Of a DNA stretch of 10,954 nucleotides, positions 7,914 through 10,954 are shown piece after piece (position 1 is the first letter of the stretch; the number at the start of each line of letters is the position of its first letter). The DNA lies in assembly GCF_937906425.1 (NCBI RefSeq), contig NZ_CALCYR010000084.1:1-10954 (forward strand), in the 5' to 3' direction. The notes below the pieces were generated by a model. That model saw only the letters and a list, made by a program, of their open reading frames with translations, did no database searches and was not told the origin of the DNA. This stretch comes from an uncultured Methanobrevibacter sp. (GTDB lineage Archaea; Methanobacteriota; Methanobacteria; Methanobacteriales; Methanobacteriaceae). The translations under genes and the position numbers were made by a program.

Positions 7914-7943
7914 AAAAAATTGATTTAAATTAGTAAAATTCAA
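7894..7943. repeat. Inverted repeat closing the 19-bp array
   Basis: TTGAATTTTAC (7894-7904, start of the last unit) is perfectly complementary to GTAAAATTCAA (7933-7943). The 28-nt spacer contains T7 followed by A6 (7907-7919), itself self-complementary. This is the only inverted copy of the array core I see, and it lies just before the hef promoter. It could form a hairpin in RNA or a cruciform, or simply be a by-product of AT-richness. Confidence 0.55.
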
Positions 7944-7950
7944 AAATACT

Positions 7951-7960
7951 ACTATAAATT
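7951..7960 (+). promoter_or_regulatory. Alternative upstream TATA-like element for hef
   Basis: ACTATAAATT resembles an archaeal TATA box. It would place a transcription start near 7978, giving a leader of about 40 nt. No Shine-Dalgarno sequence is visible in such a leader. It is weaker in position than the element at 7990-7999 and is listed as an alternative. Confidence 0.3.
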
Positions 7961-7983
7961 ATTAGTTTTCATATGCTCTCTCT

Positions 7984-7999
7984 AAAAACTTTAAATATA
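7984..7999 (+). promoter_or_regulatory. hef promoter: BRE-like AAAAAC plus TATA box TTTAAATATA
   Basis: The TATA element TTTAAATATA (7990-7999) is preceded by a purine-rich, BRE-like AAAAAC (7984-7989). The centre of TTTAAATA lies about 26 bp before the hef ATG at 8020. That is the usual TATA-to-start distance in archaea, so transcription would begin at or next to the ATG. Between the TATA box and the ATG there is no purine-rich Shine-Dalgarno motif. Both facts point to a leaderless hef mRNA. Confidence 0.55.
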
Positions 8000-8019
8000 G
8001 CAAATACAAAATATTATTT

Positions 8020-10818
8020 ATGGTTACATATATCGAACATCCTTTAATTAGAGAGAAGTCAGCCGAAGCAAGGCTTTACCAACAGATATTGGCAGCAGAT
8101 GTATTGCAAAATGGAAATACTATGATTGTCGCTCCAACTGCATTAGGTAAAACAATCATAGCCATATTGGTTGCTGCAGAAAGGCTGGATAAATTAAAAG
8201 GTTCCAAAGTTCTTATATTGGCGCCAAGTAAACCACTTGCCATACAACACGAAGAAAACTTTAGACACTTTTTAAACGTTACATGCACTTCAATAACAGG
8301 TGCAGTAAAAACCGATGAACGTGAAAAACGATGGAATGCATCTCAAGTCATTTGTGCAACTCCACAGACAGTGGAATCAGATCTTTTAAATGAAAGATAC
8401 GGTCTTGAGGATGTTTCTTTAGTCGTATTTGACGAATGTCACCATGCAGTCGGTTCATATTCCTATGTTTATCTTGCAACCCGTTATGTAAAGGAGGCTA
8501 AAAACCATTTGATATTAGGTTTGACAGCTTCTCCAGGTCATGACAAGGAGAAAATCAAGGAAGTGTGTGAAAATCTTTTCATTCAGGACATTAAGATTAA
8601 GACTGAGGAGGATCCTGATGTCAAGCCTTATTTCAATCCAATCAAAATCGATTGGGTTCGTGTTCAGATGGATGATGAACTGATGAAAATTAGGGAATTG
8701 GCAAACAAGGCATTGAAGCTTCGTTTGAAAGGTCTTAAGAAAATGGGCATTATAAATACCATTGGCGTAAGCAAGAGAGATATTTTAAAGGCTCGTTCAC
8801 GTGTTCAAGGAAAGATTGCACATTCTGTAAATCCACCTAAGGAATGTTTCCAGGCAATTTCAGTATTGTCTGCTGTAATTAATCTTCAGCATGCAGTTGA
8901 GCTGTTGGAAACTCAAGGTGTTGAGCCATTTAATGATTACATTAAAAGACTTAGAAAGAAAACAACAAAGGCTGCAAAGAATATTCTGCTTGATCCTAAC
9001 TTTTCAAGAGCCATTTATTTTGCAAAGGAAGCTGAAAAGAATGGATTGGAACATCCGAAGATGAAAAAGCTTATTGAACTTCTTAAGTTAGAATTGGGAA
9101 TGGATGGTCAGACAAGATTGAAATCACTTAGGGATGATGGAGAGAATCAGGAAAGTCCTAAGATAATTGTATTTACACAGTTCAGAGACACTTTGGACAT
9201 GATTCATAAAAGATGTGAATCTGAAGGAATCAAAAGTGTAAGGTTCTTTGGACAAGGTACAAGTGATGGAAAGAAGGGCTTGACTCAAAAGGAGCAAAAG
9301 CAAATCATAAAGTCATTTAAGACTGGAAATTATGACGTTTTGATTTCTACAAGTGTTGCAGAGGAAGGTATAGACATTCCTGCAGTTGATTTGGTTATAA
9401 TGTATGAGCCTGTTCCCTCTGAAGTAAGAATGATTCAAAGAAGAGGAAGGACAGGACGTAAAACTTCTGGAAGAATGAAGGTTCTAATCACTGAAAAGAC
9501 AAGGGATGAAGGTTATTATTGGACCAGTATTAGAAGGGAGTCCAAGATGAAAACCCAACTTGCAACAGAGGAAGCTATTGAAGAGCTTAAACTGAATGCT
9601 GCTGAAAGGATAGAAGTTGAAAAGAACATGATTGTTCATGGCAAGAGGGGAAATCTCAATGATAGGGATGACTCAGATTCTGACTTAAATGATGATTTTA
9701 AGGAAGAGTCCTTTAATGAGGACTTGGAAGAGATAGAACTTGAAAATGAGAATGAATTGAAATTGAAGGAACTTAATGAAAAACAGAAGAGGATAAATGA
9801 ATTGGCTTCTAAGAGAAAGGAGGTTTCTTCTAAAAGAATCAGCTCTAATAATGATAATTCTAGTTCTGATTTAGATAATGATTCTAATTTAAATGAGGGT
9901 TCTAGTTTAAATAATGATTCTAATTTAAATGGAGGTTCTAGTTTAAATAATGATTCTAATTTAAATGATAATTCTAGTTCTGATTTAGATTCTAATTCTA
10001 ATTTAAATGCTGGTTCTAATATAGATTCTAATATTGATTTAAATGCTAAATCTGATTTAATTTCTAATTCTAATGATTTAAACTCAGATTCCAATTCCAT
10101 TGAAGATTCAATAGAGGAATTAAGCAAAAACAGCAATAATAATGATGAAGTTTTTATTTATGTAGACTCAAGGGAAGGTAATTCAAGAGTCATAAGGGCT
10201 TTAGATACTCTTGGAGTCAAGGTAAAGATAAACGCGATGGCAGTTGCTGATTATCAGGTTAGTGAAGAGGTAGCTATTGAACGTAAGACTGCAACTGATT
10301 TTGTAGATTCAATTATGGACAAACGTTTATTTAAACAGGCTAGGATGATGAGAGAGGAATTTAAAAAGCCTATAATGATTCTGGAAGGAGACAATTTCTA
10401 TTCAGGTTTCATAAATCCAAATGCAATAAGGGGATCTCTTGCTTCAATTGCAATTGATTATGGAATAAGCATTATTCCTACCAGAAATCCTGAAGACACT
10501 GCAGCTATGTTAAAGAGAATTGCTATTCGTGAGCAAAAGGGAGAAAAACGTAGCATTCAGATTAGAACTGAAAGAAAACCTCAAAATCTTTGGGAACAGC
10601 AATTGTTTATTATAGAATCCTTGCCTAATATTGGGCCTGTTCATGCTAAAAGGTTATTGGAACACTTCGGTTCTGTAAAGAATGTTCTTGAAGCTGATGA
10701 AAAGAAATTGCAGGAAGTTGAAGGAATAGGTAAAAAAACAGCTAAGAATATTCGTGAAGTAATTGACAGCGAATATTTGTATTTTAAGAAGGAACTTAAG
10801 GACAAAAAGTTAATTTAA
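8020..10818 (+). CDS. hef: Hef: fork-structure helicase/XPF-family endonuclease
   Basis: Hef is the euryarchaeal relative of FANCM fused to an XPF-type nuclease. It unwinds and cuts stalled replication forks and flap or Holliday-like structures. The start at 8020 gives MVTYIEHPLI, as I recall the N-terminus of Hef proteins. The SF2 motifs are: I, PTALGKT (39-45); Ia, APSKPL (68-73); II, DECH (138-141); III, TAS (169-171); IV, IVFTQFRDT (383-391); V, STSVAEEGIDIP (443-454); VI, QRRGRTGR (473-480). A Hef-type insert fills about 200-330. A charged, probably coiled-coil segment (about 566-603) and a Ser/Asn/Asp/Leu-rich linker (608-709) follow. The ERCC4 nuclease (about 711-845) has D716, D744, E754-R755-K756 and D760. 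Two helix-hairpin-helix motifs lie in about 865-918 (LPNIGPVHAKRLL; VEGIGKKTAKNI). All key catalytic residues are present, so the protein should be active. Motif I has Ala instead of the usual Gly (PTGLGKT), and the nuclease motif has AD instead of GD. At 932 residues it is longer than the roughly 750-800 I associate with Hef, because of the linker. Confidence 0.95.
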   Translation: MVTYIEHPLIREKSAEARLYQQILAADVLQNGNTMIVAPTALGKTIIAILVAAERLDKLKGSKVLILAPSKPLAIQHEENFRHFLNVTCTSITGAVKTDEREKRWNASQVICATPQTVESDLLNERYGLEDVSLVVFDECHHAVGSYSYVYLATRYVKEAKNHLILGLTASPGHDKEKIKEVCENLFIQDIKIKTEEDPDVKPYFNPIKIDWVRVQMDDELMKIRELANKALKLRLKGLKKMGIINTIGVSKRDILKARSRVQGKIAHSVNPPKECFQAISVLSAVINLQHAVELLETQGVEPFNDYIKRLRKKTTKAAKNILLDPNFSRAIYFAKEAEKNGLEHPKMKKLIELLKLELGMDGQTRLKSLRDDGENQESPKIIVFTQFRDTLDMIHKRCESEGIKSVRFFGQGTSDGKKGLTQKEQKQIIKSFKTGNYDVLISTSVAEEGIDIPAVDLVIMYEPVPSEVRMIQRRGRTGRKTSGRMKVLITEKTRDEGYYWTSIRRESKMKTQLATEEAIEELKLNAAERIEVEKNMIVHGKRGNLNDRDDSDSDLNDDFKEESFNEDLEEIELENENELKLKELNEKQKRINELASKRKEVSSKRISSNNDNSSSDLDNDSNLNEGSSLNNDSNLNGGSSLNNDSNLNDNSSSDLDSNSNLNAGSNIDSNIDLNAKSDLISNSNDLNSDSNSIEDSIEELSKNSNNNDEVFIYVDSREGNSRVIRALDTLGVKVKINAMAVADYQVSEEVAIERKTATDFVDSIMDKRLFKQARMMREEFKKPIMILEGDNFYSGFINPNAIRGSLASIAIDYGISIIPTRNPEDTAAMLKRIAIREQKGEKRSIQIRTERKPQNLWEQQLFIIESLPNIGPVHAKRLLEHFGSVKNVLEADEKKLQEVEGIGKKTAKNIREVIDSEYLYFKKELKDKKLI
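9841..10146 (+). repeat. Low-complexity Ser/Asn/Asp/Leu linker of Hef, with an exact 33-bp duplication
   Basis: Residues 608-709, between helicase and nuclease, consist almost only of S, N, D, L, G, E and I. Two perfect 33-bp copies encoding GSSLNNDSNLN lie at 9898-9930 and 9934-9966 (period 36). Shorter variants (DSNLN, SSSDLD, SNLNAGSN) flank them. Codons are nearly all AT-ending (TCT, AAT, GAT, TTA), unlike the CTT/TTG-using helicase part, which fits expansion by replication slippage. In other archaeal Hef proteins this linker is known to be intrinsically disordered and to bind partners such as PCNA. No clear PIP box is visible here. Confidence 0.85.
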
Positions 10819-10820
10819 TT

Positions 10821-10850
10821 GTTTTTAGTTCTTTTTTTATTATTTTTACT
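10821..10850 (+). terminator. U-tract terminator of hef
   Basis: Within three bases of the hef stop codon the + strand becomes T-rich: T5 at 10822-10826, T7 at 10832-10838 and T5 at 10843-10847. No strong stem is seen. Archaeal RNA polymerase can terminate on U-tracts alone or with the factor aCPSF1/FttA, so this is a reasonable termination zone. It also aligns as a degenerate first unit of the 49-bp repeat that follows. Confidence 0.5.
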
Positions 10851-10954
10851 TATTTAATCTATTTTTAAGTTTTTTTCTTATTTTTTTATTATTTTTAGCT
10901 ATTTAATCTATTTTTAAGTTTTTTTCTTATTTTTTTATTATTTTTAGCTATTTA
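10851..10954 (+). repeat. Exact 49-bp T-rich tandem repeat, continuing beyond the window
   Basis: Units at 10851-10899 and 10900-10948 are identical over all 49 bases, and a third begins at 10949 and is cut by the window edge. Each starts TATTTAATCTATTTTTAAG, has two T7 runs in the middle and ends ATTATTTTTAGC. A degenerate copy precedes it (about 10821-10850). Perfect identity in non-coding DNA implies very recent expansion or active homogenisation. No coding potential is seen. It shares the 12-mer TTTTAGCTATTT with units of the 19-bp array upstream of hef. Confidence 0.85.

Noticed and set aside
7385..7943. Replication origin with AT-rich unwinding region
   Set aside because: The region is AT-rich and repetitive, but I see no ORB-like G-rich motif and no orc1/cdc6 gene nearby. 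AT-richness alone does not support an origin.
7251..8019. Adhesin and hef as one operon
   Set aside because: They share orientation but are separated by 769 bp with two terminator-like hairpins, a long non-coding array and a TATA/BRE promoter at the hef start.
9636..10136. Reverse-strand open frame opposite the Hef linker (166 codons, Leu/Glu/Ser-rich)
   Set aside because: It is the complement of the low-complexity linker of a firmly identified gene, with no promoter or ribosome site. The composition follows from the repeats on the other strand.

Overview
The window looks like part of a methanogenic archaeon of the family Methanobacteriaceae, most likely Methanobrevibacter from a gut or rumen. 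Three things support this. The first gene is a giant surface protein with a beta-helix followed by an Ig-like stalk, the architecture of the 'adhesin-like proteins' abundant in that genus. The second gene is Hef, a helicase-nuclease known from euryarchaea. The intergenic DNA is extremely AT-rich while the genes are only moderately so, and the promoter elements are archaeal (TATA/BRE). The genus assignment is inference; a cellular euryarchaeal origin is well supported.

Layout. (1) Positions 3-7250, + strand: the 3' part (2415 codons before the stop) of an adhesin-like gene whose start lies upstream of the window. It encodes about 350 residues of beta-helix rungs, about 21 Ig-like domains of 85-100 residues, and a strongly basic C-terminal domain. 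A three-domain cassette occurs at 1347-2207 and 4155-5009, with a two-domain third copy directly abutting at 5010-5591. (2) Positions 7251-8019: an intergenic region with a stem-loop terminator flush with the adhesin stop, a second stem-loop with an 11-T run, and then a strikingly regular tandem array of 28 units of about 19 bp (7385-7913). The array is closed by an inverted copy of its core, followed by the hef promoter. (3) Positions 8020-10818, + strand: hef, 932 codons, with all helicase motifs, an unusually long Ser/Asn/Asp/Leu-rich linker, an XPF/ERCC4 nuclease and a C-terminal (HhH)2. (4) Positions 10819-10954: a T-rich tail that becomes an exact 49-bp tandem repeat running off the window.

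The two genes face the same way but are functionally unrelated: one acts at the cell surface, the other in replication-fork repair. They are separated by terminators and a dedicated promoter, so they are not an operon. The most notable unexplained structure is non-coding. Both genes are followed by T-rich tandem repeats oriented so that any readthrough RNA would be U-rich. These may be multi-copy archaeal termination zones, or simply slippage-driven AT-rich filler. I saw no tRNA, rRNA, insertion sequence or true CRISPR array.
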